A stretch of DNA of 64,000 nt from NCBI RefSeq assembly GCF_022965805.1, contig NC_133101.1:372001-436000 (forward strand). The letters run 5' to 3'. Both the position numbers and the translations under genes were made by a program. Positions 42,222 to 53,266 of the stretch are shown piece after piece. The notes beneath the pieces are model-generated. The model did no database searches, had not been told where the DNA came from, and worked only from the letters and a program-made list of their open reading frames with translations. Position 1 is the first letter of the stretch, and the number at the start of each line of letters is the position of its first letter. The DNA is from Primulina eburnea. Its lineage: Eukaryota; Streptophyta; Magnoliopsida; Lamiales; Gesneriaceae.

Positions 42222-43506
42222 ATCTATTATGAGAACCGAAATCTTTTAATAATATATTGAAATAGTTGTAAGGGAAATTTTTGAGATTTTATTACTATAT
42301 TTTTGGGTACACATATTTTGAGGAGATATATTGGAATGCATTGGAGATTCAATACTAAGTCAAACATACCATGCAATTTAGAAGCAAATCTCCTCACCTA
42401 ATCCCCATATTTTCGAAATATTGAGGGGCAAGTGATTAAGGAAGGGATCCCACGAAATTGGAAGAAAAATCAGCATCAATGGCAAGGAGATTATGGTCAA
42501 ATATTGTGAGATTTATGTCAATCTTGAGCATGATTTTTGTGCCTTAATTAACCCCCTCTCCCTCACCTATAAATACCACACTATACCTAGCCATACCTCA
42601 CACTTAAATTTCGAAAATTCCCCTTGCTGAAATCTCGAAAATTTCAGCACCTTGTCCTAGCCGAAACTCTGCCGAAAATATTCCAAGAAAAATCGAGCCG
42701 TAGGGCCGTCGAGTGAAGAACAAGGAGCGATCCATCCCGAAGCCAAGAATCTTCGTTTTTCCAGCATTCAAACACTGTAAGTGGGCTGTTTTAAAAATTA
42801 TAATTTCGGTTTATGCATATGTGAAAATTTTCGGTTTTGTTGTTTTAAAAATACGGTCGAGCACCGTCGTTTTGTCTATACGTTTTTACGAAATTTGATA
42901 TGTGTATGTGTTGACACTGTGAGGATTCCCTGAAAATGGGTGGAATTCCAACAATGGCCTTAACAGTGGGATAAAACTGTTTTATGGCCTCGCCCCCTTA
43001 GAGGATTAAAACTTAGGGACTGACGTCAGTAAACCATGAAGGGTGAAAAATCGCAGTGTTATTATGTTACGGATATGATGTTATGTTATGAAAAGTATGT
43101 TGTACATTTATGATATGTTTCGAAAATGTTATTAAATTGGTTATGTTGTGTTCAAAATCTCCCATTTACTGAGTATTCCCAAAATACTCACTCCCTTACA
43201 ACCCTTCCCAGATAAGTCCGAAGAGCAGATTGAGGAAGAAGAGTCGGAACAATTTTGGGGTTGGTGATCTGCCGGATTAGTAATAGGTTTATTTCGAATT
43301 TTCTGATTTAAAGAATTGTAAGACGCTTCCGCATTATTTACTATTTAGTTGGATTTCGTTATTGTAAAGACAATTGTTATTTCATTGAGATTATGATATA
43401 TAAACTGGTTTCGATTTATACTGTGGTACGAAAGGCTTGTTGTTTTCAATTGTGTGATTGTTAAACGACGTCGGTGTCAATATCGAGTTTTGGGGCGTAA
43501 CATCTA
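42222..43506 (+). mobile_element. Nested insertion of 1275 bp with 5-bp target duplication (solo-LTR-like)
   Basis: The direct repeat ATCTA occurs at 42222-42226 and 43502-43506. The sequence between them (42227-43501) is foreign to copia gag. Taking out the insert and one repeat copy makes the gag frame continuous across the site. The insert carries a TATA-like CCTATAAATACC at about 42560 on the plus strand and ends GGGGCGTAAC, whose reverse complement GTTACGCCCC resembles gypsy LTR termini. No ORF with a domain was seen. A solo LTR or TRIM is likely; its family is unknown. Confidence 0.78.
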
Positions 43507-44203
43507 CGACCAGGAGGATACCCCACAAGCTTATAACAAAAGTCCTTGGTATGACCATTCCAGTGACAATAATCGCAAGTTAAGATATCCTTTTTTTGAT
43601 TACCAATCTTGCCTTGTGCAGAGAAGAATGATGTTGATGGTTCCTCCACAACTGAAAGTGATCTATGTGACTCCTCTTGAGATATGATAGAAAATGCTTG
43701 ACCAACTGAGGGCAGAGGACTCATCATCAATATTTGGCTTCGAATTTGTGCATAGCTGTCATTGAGTCCCATCAAGAATTGCAGAAGCTTCTGCTGCTGA
43801 TCGTGTGCAATATATTGCCTGGCCGTATCACATTCACATGAAGGCAGTACAACCAATGACGAATACTCATCCCATAGTTGTTTCATCTTACAATAGTAAC
43901 CCGACACAGTGTTGTTAGCTTGTGTGAATCTCCCAATTTCTCGGTGGAGAGCAAAAATCCTTGAACCATCGACTTTATCATATTGAACTTTGAGATCGGA
44001 CCAAACAGCAGACGCATCCATTGCATAAACAATTCCCCCAAAAATTTCCTTCGAAACCGAATTCATTATCCACGACAATACCAAATCATTGCATCTCTCC
44101 CATTGATGAAGATTTGGCTGATCAAGGGGAGCACTGGCGGAGCCAGCTCAGGCCCAGTGTGGGCTTGTGCCTACACTGGGCCAAATTTTTTTTTTTATAT
44201 GTT

Positions 44204-44256
<53 letters not shown>

Positions 44257-44905
44257 TTATGTCTAAATTTTTAATTTGTGTAAGTTATTATTATATGTTT
44301 AGCTGTCTATACTGATCCAATTTTTTTTTTAATATTTTGTAAACCCAAATTTTAGACTCCATTTTTTACATGTTATTAGTATCCAAGTATATACTCTATA
44401 GCCTCCTTAATGTGTTTTCTCTTCTCGAGACATGAACGTCATATACTTTGATTAACAATCATTCAAATTCATTTTAATTATTGCTTTCATCTTTCATAAT
44501 CTCTAAAAAATCCAAAATGTTACCAAATTTTAGGTTCGTTTTTTCGTTCAATGTTTGTCGATCATTCAATTGTTTTCAATGCTACTAGCTGTGCGTAATT
44601 TGTGTTCAAACTTTATGACACATTATTTTTAGATATCGATTAATCATTGTTTTTTTTTTTTATTAATTATAATATATTGTTGCCTATACTGAACCAAGAT
44701 CCTGGCTCCGCCCCTGAAGGGGAGGCCTCTTACAGGGTCCATCAATAAATCCAGTCTTATTTTTCGCACGTAATGCAATGAGCATAGCTCGACTCCATAC
44801 TCCGTAATTATCAATTCCAGACAAGTGATCAGTAACGAGACACATATCAGGAGTATCCGACGGATGGATGTAAAGCGGATCATTGAATCCAATATTAGCT
44901 GCCAT
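43507..44905 (-). pseudogene. Copia gag, split by a hAT-type MITE
   Basis: The N-terminal part (44905-44725) begins MAANIGFNDPLYIHPSD and has NYGVWSRAMLIALRAKNKTG, typical of the copia gag N-terminal domain. The remainder (44123-43507) carries the UBN2-type segment (AVWSDLKVQYDKVDGSRIF, CKMKQLWDEY) and a zinc knuckle near 43560-43600 (CDYCHWNGHTKDFC, CX2CX4HX4C). The two parts are separated by the 585-bp element. Confidence 0.85.
44124..44724. mobile_element. hAT-type MITE, 585 bp, with 8-bp target duplication
   Basis: The element spans 44132-44716. The 8-bp direct repeat AAGGGGAG flanks it (44124-44131 and 44717-44724). Terminal inverted repeats: left CACTGGCGGAGCCAG; right, in reverse complement, CAGGGGCGGAGCCAG. 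Eight-bp duplications with CAGGGGCGG-type ends are a hAT hallmark. Inside is a TA dinucleotide run (44207-44251); no transposase. Confidence 0.88.
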
Positions 44906-45012
44906 TCGAAAAAAACGATCGAAGTCTTCAACAAAACAAATCGAGCTGCTCGCGTACAGATCCTAACCCCTGCACTGCTGCGAAACAACAATTTCAAATT
45001 TGGAGAAGGATC

Positions 45013-45028
45013 GCTTGCTCTGATACCA
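45013..45028 (-). other. Copia primer-binding site (initiator tRNA-Met)
   Basis: On the minus strand the sequence directly after the 5' LTR reads TGGTATCAGAGCAAGC. Its first 12 bases match the usual copia primer-binding site complementary to the 3' end of initiator tRNA-Met. It fixes the orientation and the inner LTR edge. Confidence 0.9.
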
Positions 45029-45266
45029 TGTTAAAGATTATTGCGATCTCGCGGAAAGAAAAAAGAGAACAAAACTTCCTCTCAGAACTTCCGGTGGAAA
45101 GAAATATTATTGCGGGAAAAAATTGAATCGAATTCAAAGTGTACAATTATTTATACTAAACAAAAGAAGATAAAGCGCATTTCAACAAAAACATGTTTAC
45201 GTAACAAAAGAAGATAAAGCGCATTTCAACAAAAACATGTTTACTTATTTCTTTTAACTATCAACA
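45029..45266 (-). repeat. Copia 5' LTR with internal duplication
   Basis: The 238-bp LTR starts TGTTGATAG on the minus strand and ends in ACA next to the primer-binding site. A block of about 44 bp containing CAAAAGAAGATAAAGCGCAT occurs twice (about 45160 and 45204), whereas the 3' LTR has it once. Confidence 0.85.
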
Positions 45267-46169
45267 GTATGCGATGCATGTGCAATATAATAAATAAAAA
45301 TTGACTCCTTTAATTTTTAAGTTGGATTCTATCATATGGTATTGAGTGTGTAATTTTGATTTCGACATCTTTACTCTTTCTCGAAAAAAATGAATGAGTA
45401 TTTTTATAGGATAGATATGTAATTAATTTGATGTTGGTGTCACCTTGACGGACCAAATCGATAAGTATATATAGGTACTTCAAGCTAATTTACATATAGT
45501 ATAGTATAGTATAGTATAGTATAGAGTATGCAATTCATATTATTTATTTAATATATATTTGTCCTTTTCAGAGCTATTATATCCAATTATATAGCATAAA
45601 AAAATCCTGAATTCATATATTTACTATATTATAATTATAATATAATGTGTAAACCCTTTAGAATAACAATATTTGGTAATGTTAATGGACGTCTAAATTT
45701 GCTCTTATCATTCTTTTTAGATATTCAATAATTAAGATAAGATAAGAATCAAATTAAAATGTAAATGTTCATTCAAAAACCTCCCACGTTTTCTCTCATT
45801 GTCTCATTATTTAACCATCTCATTATCCTAACATAGAATCAAATATTATAAATAAATTACAATTTTTAAAAATAAATTTTAACTACAAAAAATATTTATA
45901 TTTTATGAACATAGATTGCATGTGCTCGGTGCACTGGCAGTACTGACTAAAATTTTATAATAAACAATCATCTCACATGTCAATTGTTTGAGACGGGTAT
46001 ATATATATATATATATATATAACTAACTCAAACGTATGATCATTGATCGAGTAGCGGTTATTATATTTATGTACATATATATTTGCATTTGAAGAAAGAA
46101 AACTACTCATTCTTTGTTGACTCTTCAACTTCTCAAAATTCTATTTATAGCATCATATTTTTCAAATCA

Positions 46170-46200
<31 letters not shown>

Positions 46201-46324
46201 TATCAATTCTGGTGTGGCTCTTCATCTCCTTCCTAAAGAATCGTTCTGAATTCTCATTTATTCCAAATCTAAGTTGTTTCTAGCTTCCGCTCCGATCGAC
46301 GGCCTAATTTGCATAATTAATTGA
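45267..46324. other. Intergenic with simple repeats; leader of the NOI gene
   Basis: This includes a TATAG pentamer run (45495-45524), a TA run (about 45999-46020) and an ATC trinucleotide run (46171-46200), the last probably in the 5' leader of the NOI gene. No coding exon was seen. Confidence 0.5.
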
Positions 46325-47094
46325 ATGACGTCTGTAAGTTGCGTTTTCATGCATGCATTAAGATATTTATTGCACAAAATATGTTATTTGATTATTATGA
46401 TGTTATCTGTGTCGATGTTTAAATTCTGATGATTAAACGATACAGGGATTATTGGGTTTGATTTCGTGATGAGTGTATACTAATGTATATACATATTCTC
46501 CAAATCTTTTATTATGTGATTTAATTAATTATATATCAAGAGGATTCATTACAAACCGAGAACAAATTATTTAAGGTGGTAGAAGTTTATGCAAAACGTC
46601 AACAAGAGTAGTCTGCATTTTGTATGTATATTTCTAAAATTATTATAATCACAATCTGAACTTTTGATATTTATTATTATTACGCAGCACGACAAAGGTC
46701 GGCCTTTGCCGAAATTCGGGGAGTGGGACGTGAACAATCCGGCATCGGCTGATGGATTCACAGTCATATTTTCCAAGGCTAGGGACGAAAAGAAAGCAAC
46801 CGGTACAGCCACTGGCACGGCAGCACCCTCGCCGCCGCCACCTTCCATGTCTCAGCCACATGACCAATCATACAATGACCCCCGCAAGGTTTTTCTATTT
46901 CCACCCCACAGCTTATAGTGCACATTGTACATAATTTGATCAGACTTATCGATCGTATAGTAGCAAATTGTATCTAAGCTGGCAACAAATTATAAAGTTG
47001 AAATCTTTCGTGTATCTTGAACATTTTCGTTGAAATCTTTAGAAAGTTGTCTTATTTTTTTTTCCCGCAGAAAAACTGGCTGTGTTGCTTTTGA
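46325..47094 (+). CDS. NOI-domain (RIN4-family) small protein
   Basis: Three exons, 46325-46333, 46688-46888 and 47071-47094, give 77 residues. The tiny first exon (MTS) before the NOI exon is the usual structure of plant NOI genes. The NOI motif is RPLPKFGEWDVNNPASADGF with FTVIFSKARDEKK, the block in RIN4 recognised and cleaved by bacterial AvrRpt2-type proteases (cleavage at PxFGxW). A Pro/Ser linker and the C-terminal NWLCCF follow; the paired cysteines are the usual palmitoylation site tying these proteins to the plasma membrane. RIN4 itself is guarded by NLRs, but this is a single-NOI protein and its role is not known. Confidence 0.85.
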
Positions 47095-47586
47095 AAAGTT
47101 GGAAGAATTTGTGAAAGATGTCATCGGATGACTTAATATAACATTCGAAACGGACTGTGATCATACTGTAATTAATCTATGCTTTTATTCGAATATGATC
47201 TTCTTTGTTCTTCCTCAATATATATTGAGGACATTTGTAAAGTGAGTTTTTTAAATTGCCCGACCATTTATTATTCATGTTTGTTGTTTTTCTATTCGGA
47301 TTCACTGTAAATTAGTTTAGGAAAGATTTAAGTAGCTGGCTTTAGTTTTTACGCACTCTCATGTAAAAAAATTTATGCAGTTTTTTAGATTACAAATTCC
47401 GATTGATCCATTTTCATGCAAATTCAAAATAAACATTACAATATTTGATCAAAACTCAGATGCAAAATAAAACATATATATATAACAGTTGATCCCCAAC
47501 AAACTGATCAGAAATCATGAAACGTACGCTGAAATTAACTATAAAATACCAAAACTAATTAAACAACAATCCTAGGAACAGAAACA

Positions 47587-48168
47587 TCATGCGAGAAAAT
47601 GAAAAGCAGACACGATCAAGAACAGGGCATAAGAGAAAAGGGCATTGTTCTTGTAAGCATGAGACTTAGCAGTGGAATCCTCGTCCTGCCCGATAACCCA
47701 AACGATCATTCTCTGTCCCCTCTCGCAGTGACCGGTCGCCCCGCTTATGAAGTAGAAAAAGCCCGACCGGTCCAGCGTGTAGATGGTGTCCCCCTTGTTG
47801 GAGAAGAAATTGGGGCGACTGGAATTACATTCGTTGTACTCGGTCTTGTTCACTTCCATGACAGAATCTTTCTTGTATTTGAAACCTAAACACGTACACG
47901 AATGATCAATATGCATGTTAGTATCAGTAATCTTGAGCCAAAAGCTAGCACGTACTTTATTTGATTTGTAATACTTACGAACGGTGTCTCCAACCTTGAA
48001 CCTCTCCCGAGAGGCCCATTCGTTGTAGAGATCGGTCTGATTCGCTGGCGGCACGGCCCAACCAGCCCTGTTGGCCGCTTGAAACTGGAAGCAACTCCCC
48101 ATCTGCAACGACAGTTCTAAGACACAAACAAATGTCATGAAAACGAAGGGTTTCATGATGAACTCCAT
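47587..48168 (-). CDS. Early nodulin-like protein (phytocyanin domain, GPI-anchored)
   Basis: Two exons, 48168-47979 and 47885-47587, give 162 residues; the single intron lies at the conserved phytocyanin position (GDTVR/FKYKK). The sequence starts with a signal peptide (MEFIMKPFVFMTFVCVLELS), then the phytocyanin fold (WAVPPANQTDLYNEWASRER, FKVGDTV, NKTEYNECN, FFYFISGATGHCERGQRMIV) and a hydrophobic tail (ALFLIVSAFHFLA) typical of GPI attachment. The first copper-ligand histidine is replaced (NKTEYNECN), so it should not bind copper, as in other early nodulin-like proteins. The intron also reads open, so an unspliced transcript would be 193 codons. It acts at the outer plasma membrane; exact role unknown. 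Confidence 0.87.
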   Translation of the reverse strand: MEFIMKPFVFMTFVCVLELSLQMGSCFQFQAANRAGWAVPPANQTDLYNEWASRERFKVGDTVRKYYKSNKVRASFWLKITDTNMHIDHSCTCLGFKYKKDSVMEVNKTEYNECNSSRPNFFSNKGDTIYTLDRSGFFYFISGATGHCERGQRMIVWVIGQDEDSTAKSHAYKNNALFSYALFLIVSAFHFLA

Positions 48169-48179
48169 TACAAGAAAAC

Positions 48180-48180
<1 letters not shown>

Positions 48181-48225
<45 letters not shown>
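48181..48225. repeat. TA dinucleotide microsatellite
   Basis: About 45 bp of nearly pure TA lie just upstream of the early nodulin-like start codon (minus strand), probably in its leader or core promoter; likely length-polymorphic. Confidence 0.9.
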
Positions 48226-48227
<2 letters not shown>

Positions 48228-49358
48228 TATCTTACGCTAAAAACTATTCAAGAAAACTAGGAAGAATCAGCTAGAGAGTACTGTGGATGGCTAGCTGTTG
48301 TTCTATGTATGTATATTTATATATATAGATATAGAATTAAGAAGATGAAGATAAATGCTATTATTAATTTAACGTGAAGGTGGTAATGGGTGAGTGGGGT
48401 GTAACGGTTGAGCGTTTTGGTTTACTGGGTCAAAGGACTTTGATTTTAACTTGTATAATTGTATTTTTATAATATGTAGTGCTGCGCTCTCTCATTTTTG
48501 CCTGATAGTTTTTAATTAATATTACCGAATTAATGTTGTTTATAAACTTTTTCTACTTTATTTTTATAAGTTTTGTGAACAATTCCCTATTATTTTATTC
48601 ATTTGGGGTGATGGAGCAATTATTCAAGTAAGATACTTTTTGTTCTTTTAAGAAATGTATGGTATTTTTCTAATAATTCCATTTGTTAATCATATATTAT
48701 GTAAAATGTTAGAATAAGTGTTAATTTATGAGATTGTGAATTTTCATTTGAGAGCTGAAAGCATAAAATAATCTCTTCATAAAACCATTCCGTAGCCATA
48801 TCAGGTCATCTACTCTAAATTAATATACATAAAACCAAAACCAGAATTTTTCTGCCTACAGATATATATGGTGGCAACCATCAGAAAAATCCAGAGTCAG
48901 AGCACGAAAATCGAGTTAAGGATTGAATTATGTTAGGCCACATAATCTGATACAGGAATTTTTCTCAGCCATTCAAATGCTATGAAGTTGGAAAATTGTT
49001 TCTGCAAAATTTTCTGTCTTGACTGATAATCTTGTAATTAATGATTTGATTATATATCAATAAAGTTACAAGTTTTTTCGTAAAAAGACGATCCTTTTAA
49101 ACAATTAAAAAAAGCATATATCTTAGTGGCAAACAGAATAAAGCAATCGGACGCTGAATGTACGTACTTGGTAAATCTAACATCAATAAAATATTAGCTT
49201 TGCTAAGGAAAAAAGAGACACTTGTGGTATGAAATAAATAAAGACAGAATGAATCTTTTATTATTTACACGGACAGTTAAATGCCTAGGGGAAACAACAA
49301 AAATATGTGTATATACAAAAGAGACAGAATTGAAAAACAGAAGAGTTGAAAATCTTAC
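48226..49358. other. Intergenic; no CCT exon found
   Basis: AT-rich. The minus strand was scanned for the CCT exon expected downstream of the truncated gene at 49359-50286 (a REAxVLRYxEKR-type block); none was seen. Confidence 0.5.
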
Positions 49359-50286
49359 GTTATATGATGACGACTCTTGCAAGAGAAAACCATCGGACAT
49401 GTCGGGGACGATCTGCGAATTCTCTGCATCCACATAAAGCGGGCCTTTGTTGGACCATACCTTCAAGATTTTTTGATAATCCAGCTTCGACGCAAGCCCT
49501 TGGATCGTCGCTCAGCCTCGGATCCACGGCGGAGCTTGTGACCTCCTCCTCCTTTATCTTCTTCCTCTCCACAACCTCCGAGTAGCACACCCACTTCTCC
49601 TCGCTGGAGTCCCGCTCCCTGTTCTTCATCGCGTTGCGTACAAGAGCCGAACCGTCTCCGATATCGTGACCGCCGTAGGTGTATGTCAGCGAGGCCGATG
49701 AAGGGGACGGATCATCTCGCCTGAAACCAAAAATCAAGAAACCTGAAACTTTATCCGTACGTACTTTTGAGTTTTGAGGATTCCATCAGGCCAGCCATTA
49801 CCTGGTACTGTTGTTGTTTGTGGCGAAGGATGAGATGCAGGGGGTATTGGCGGAATCGTCATCGAGAATGCCAGTGAGGGTGGCGGAGAAGAAGTAGGCG
49901 ACGTATTCTTGATCTTGGGTACTGATCTCTCTGTCTTGAAGTATTTGACTTTCCGGGTGCAGCGGGAATAAGTTGAGCCCGTGGGATTTACTATCAGCAA
50001 CGGGGGAGGCCAGTGGTGACGACTTCCACCGATGCAGCGGCGGAGGCACGCGTTTGACCGATCCGTCTGGCTTTAACAGCTTCTTCGGCCAACACTGTAG
50101 GCAGAGGCCGAGGAATTTGGGTTTCTTCGCCTTGGCTCTGGACTTTCTAGCTTTGGGGCGTCGTTTCTTGTTCATGGAGGGAGACGGAGTGGAAGTGCTG
50201 CTGCACATACTATTATTATTATAGGCTGAGAAGCAAGTAGAAGTATCTAATGGAAAAAGGGTTTGGAGCTTTGTCGGCCCACTCAA
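49359..50286 (-). pseudogene. CCT-family (CIA2-like) gene lacking its CCT domain
   Basis: Exon 1 (50286-49802) encodes a basic, Ser/Pro-rich N-terminus (KKRRPKARKSRAKAKKPKFL, PPPLHRWKSSPLASPVADS). Exon 2 (49720-49359) has EEKWVCYSEVVERKKIKEEE, then in another frame SKLDYQKILKVWSNKGPLYV. The LKLDYxxILxxWSxxG block precedes the CCT domain in CIA2-like and related CCT proteins, nuclear regulators that include activators of plastid import genes. The two frames are joined if the GGG at 49497-49499 has one G fewer; as written, the first frame runs to a stop at 49360. A donor follows exon 2 (AAC/GTAAGA), but no CCT exon exists before the next gene. Family call is from motif memory; the locus is either truncated or broken by an indel error plus loss of the last exon. 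Confidence 0.58.
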
Positions 50287-51046
50287 TCAGATGACGAGCC
50301 TTTCTTTCGACACGTGGAATTTTCTGATTGGGTTAGGATTTGTAGAAAGTGCGGTATCTGGATTTCCTGTTAGGGGATAGATTGGATCAAGAAGAAACTC
50401 ATTTGAGGGTGTTTTAATATTTTGAAAATTCCCTTCTTTTTTTTTCCCCATTTTGGTTATATGTGGTTAAAATTGTCGAAACTATAAGATAATAAGACGG
50501 AAATTTTATAAGATAGACAACCACATCGTGCCAAAAAAAACATACAGAATTAAAATTGTAATTTTTCCTAGCTAGTAAATTAAGTTCACAGTAGTTAGTT
50601 ACATACAATAACTAAAATTAGGTAAATTTAAGACTGAATTTGATTGTTATTTTATTTTATTTTACAAAGAATGATCATGGTGTCAATAAAGTGAAATATT
50701 TATTTAATCGACTATTTTATTTTTTTTTGGATTTTTTTTTTTAATTTCTGGTTTCTATCTTCAAAGCCCATTTTGAGCAAGTGTAGTGCAATAACAATTC
50801 TTTTCCATGATCCATAACCAGTCTAATCTAAAGCACTTGGTTTGCTCCCTTAATTATCGGAGTTTAGTTTCAACGGCCCCATTAGAAATGTACTGGGGCT
50901 CTTCACTGGACCACCGACCTGCTGGATTCTCTTGTGATGAATTATTCTCCTTTCAAATTCAGCCCTAATGACTAATTAAGGGTGAGCCCGCCGTCATTAT
51001 TATGGAGTCTCGCTCGCATCACATCTATTACTTCTATTACTATTAA
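50287..51046. other. Intergenic, upstream of the CCT-family gene
   Basis: AT-rich DNA without recognisable genes; it contains the presumed promoter of the minus-strand CCT-family locus. Confidence 0.35.
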
Positions 51047-53266
51047 CTAGTATTTAACCCGTGCGATGCACGGGCTGATATTTTTAAAAATCAGTGAAAA
51101 ATGATTAGATATTTAAATTGAAAAAAATAATATAATTATAAAAAATAGAAATAAAACTATTTTTTCGCTAATTTTAAAAAACTTTCTTAAATACAACGCA
51201 TATCGATTAATTTTTTTTGCCTAATAATCAGTATCATATATCAAAATTTTAGATTGTGTTAGCCTAAGGCAATGACATGATGGTTATTATGTTTAATATA
51301 TTGATGTCGGCCACCAACCTTAATACATATTTAATTCTTTAATTTTCGAGAATCTACATATTATTATTGTTTAACATGTGACAAAAAAATATTTTTAAAT
51401 CATAATAATTAAAATGAATGAAAAATATTTTTTTAAAAATTCAGTAATTTCGTCTAAATCCACATTCACCAACAATTTTGTGACATGACACGTGTTTGAC
51501 ACATTTGAATGATAACAATAATTATTTCATCAATATCTTTATCCAAATGGGTTGTGATTTTATTTACCAAATCTCTTCATAATAAACACAACAGCCTATT
51601 ATTTCGAAAGAAAAATAAAAAAAATGTGATCATAAGAAAATTATGTATAAATCAGAAAAGTTATTTTAGTAACATTTATTATGTGTATTCCAAAACAATG
51701 TCAATACATTTTATGAGGTATCTTCTAATAAGATGTTCACATTCTTTAGAATTGGTTTAATAATTTCCATTACGGGAATTTTATATTATCATGTATCCGT
51801 GAACTTTGTAACATAGAAGAATATCACATTAGTAATACGTAATAATCAAAATTTTATACAAATAGATGAATAATATTTTTTACTTCTCGATCATGAAAGG
51901 TATATTTCAAACTTAATGTCTCGTTGTTCTCGTTGTTTTCATATGCAGGTAGTTCATAACAACGAACAAATTTAAATTTAAATGAACATTACATCTTGGA
52001 AAGATTCAACTCAATTTTGGATTAGATAAATTTAGTAAGATAAATAGAATAAAAATGGTTTCTAATACAATATACAATATTGCATTATTTATAATTTAAA
52101 ATTCAAATAAGACATCCCAAGAGACAAAAACTATACATTGGATGCTCTTGACAGAATTATACCATACATTAACTCTTTTAAATTATTAAAATCTCGAATT
52201 GCATGCATTCGGTGTCAAACATTTCTTATTGAGGGTAATTATACATGTTTATTGAGAGTAATTTAATGTCAATTTGAAGCTAGCTATTTTGAATCTATCT
52301 CTTTTAGTTTTTTTGTGTTATCTTATTTGAATTTTTAAGAAGAGAATTTAAATTATACAATATACATATGGTTTTGGAAGAAAACTACAACACATTAATT
52401 CTTTCAAATTAAGATAATTTTGAAATAATATGTTTTTGGGATTAAAAAAATTATGATTACTAAATGGTAAATTAATGTTAATTGAAAAACCTTGTTGTAG
52501 TGATAACTTTTAACACTCAAACAATTTTATTTTAGAAAAATTAAATAAACTAATTAGATATTGTATTTCTTTTTCAATAAGTAACTTGGGCAGAAAATTA
52601 CTTAAAATCGAAAAAATTATTTTTGAATGATTTACCTCATGAGTGATACTGAACATTGCAACCATATGTATTTTAAATTTATTTATGCAGTTTTTAATTA
52701 AACTGATTGATATAATCAATACAAAATTTTTAATATAGTTTATATTTTCAATAAAGTTTAGTTTTAATTTGAGTAAAAAAATAAAAAAACATATCATACA
52801 TAAATTCATTTGAAGTAATATAAAAAGTATTTAAATTTAAAAATGAATTAAATGAAGTGATATAATCAATGCAATCAATAATTGGAGTGATCATTTATTG
52901 CAGTACACATATGTCAATATTCATGATAAATCTTTCCTTTTTAAAAAATGATATATTTGCGAGAAATTACTATTTTTGTCAAAAACTCTATTTATATATA
53001 TATATATATATATTTGAGTAAAAAAAATAAAAAAACATATAAGACATAAATTAAATTTGAATTAATATAAAATTAATTAAATTAAAATTGAATTAAGTGA
53101 ATTGATACAATCAATGCAAACAATAATTAAAGTGATAATTTATTACAGTACACATATATCAATATTTTCCTTTTTTAGAAATGACATTTTGGCGGAAAAT
53201 TACTATTTTTGGCAAAAACTCTGCTTTTATATATATATAGATAAGAATCTCTATAATAGAGAGAGA
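51047..53266 (-). mobile_element. Non-autonomous Helitron, about 2.2 kb
   Basis: On the minus strand the right edge begins TCTCTCTATTATAGAGATTC. The left edge ends with a perfect hairpin, CCCGTGCATCGCACGGG, six bases before a terminal CTAG followed by T. These are the canonical 5' TC and 3' hairpin-CTRR ends. The interior is AT-rich with no Rep/helicase. A region next to the 5' end is duplicated in tandem (about 52800-53010 and 53030-53240), sharing GCAGTACACATAT(G/A)TCAATAT, GAAAxTTACTATTTTTG and CAAAAACTCT. The right boundary is uncertain by a few bases in the GAGAGAGA run. Confidence 0.72.

Larger units (their letters stand above)
38552..45266 (-). mobile_element. Ty1/copia LTR retrotransposon, degenerate, with two nested insertions
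   Basis: The element reads on the minus strand: 5' LTR 45029-45266, primer-binding site next to it, gag, protease, integrase, reverse transcriptase, RNase H, polypurine tract (minus-strand CTTGAAGGGGAG) and 3' LTR of about 188 bp ending at 38739. Integrase upstream of RT is the copia order. Removing the 585-bp and 1275-bp nested insertions leaves about 4.85 kb, a normal copia length. Coding frames carry stops and shifts, so the copy is not autonomous. LTRs begin TGTTGATAG (minus strand). A 5-bp target duplication was not found: GTATG follows 45266 but is not seen at the other end, and the outer edge of the 3' LTR has diverged or been trimmed. Confidence 0.92.

Noticed and set aside
44207..44251. 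TA run read as coding (Tyr/Ile repeats)
   Set aside because: It is a dinucleotide microsatellite inside the hAT-type MITE.
38540..45272. Target-site duplication for the copia element
   Set aside because: GTATG follows the 5' LTR but no matching 5-mer was found beyond the 3' LTR, whose outer end has diverged; not claimed.
46083..46283. ORF with a poly-histidine run
   Set aside because: The histidines come from an ATC/CAT trinucleotide repeat in the leader of the NOI gene; no domain or conservation cue.
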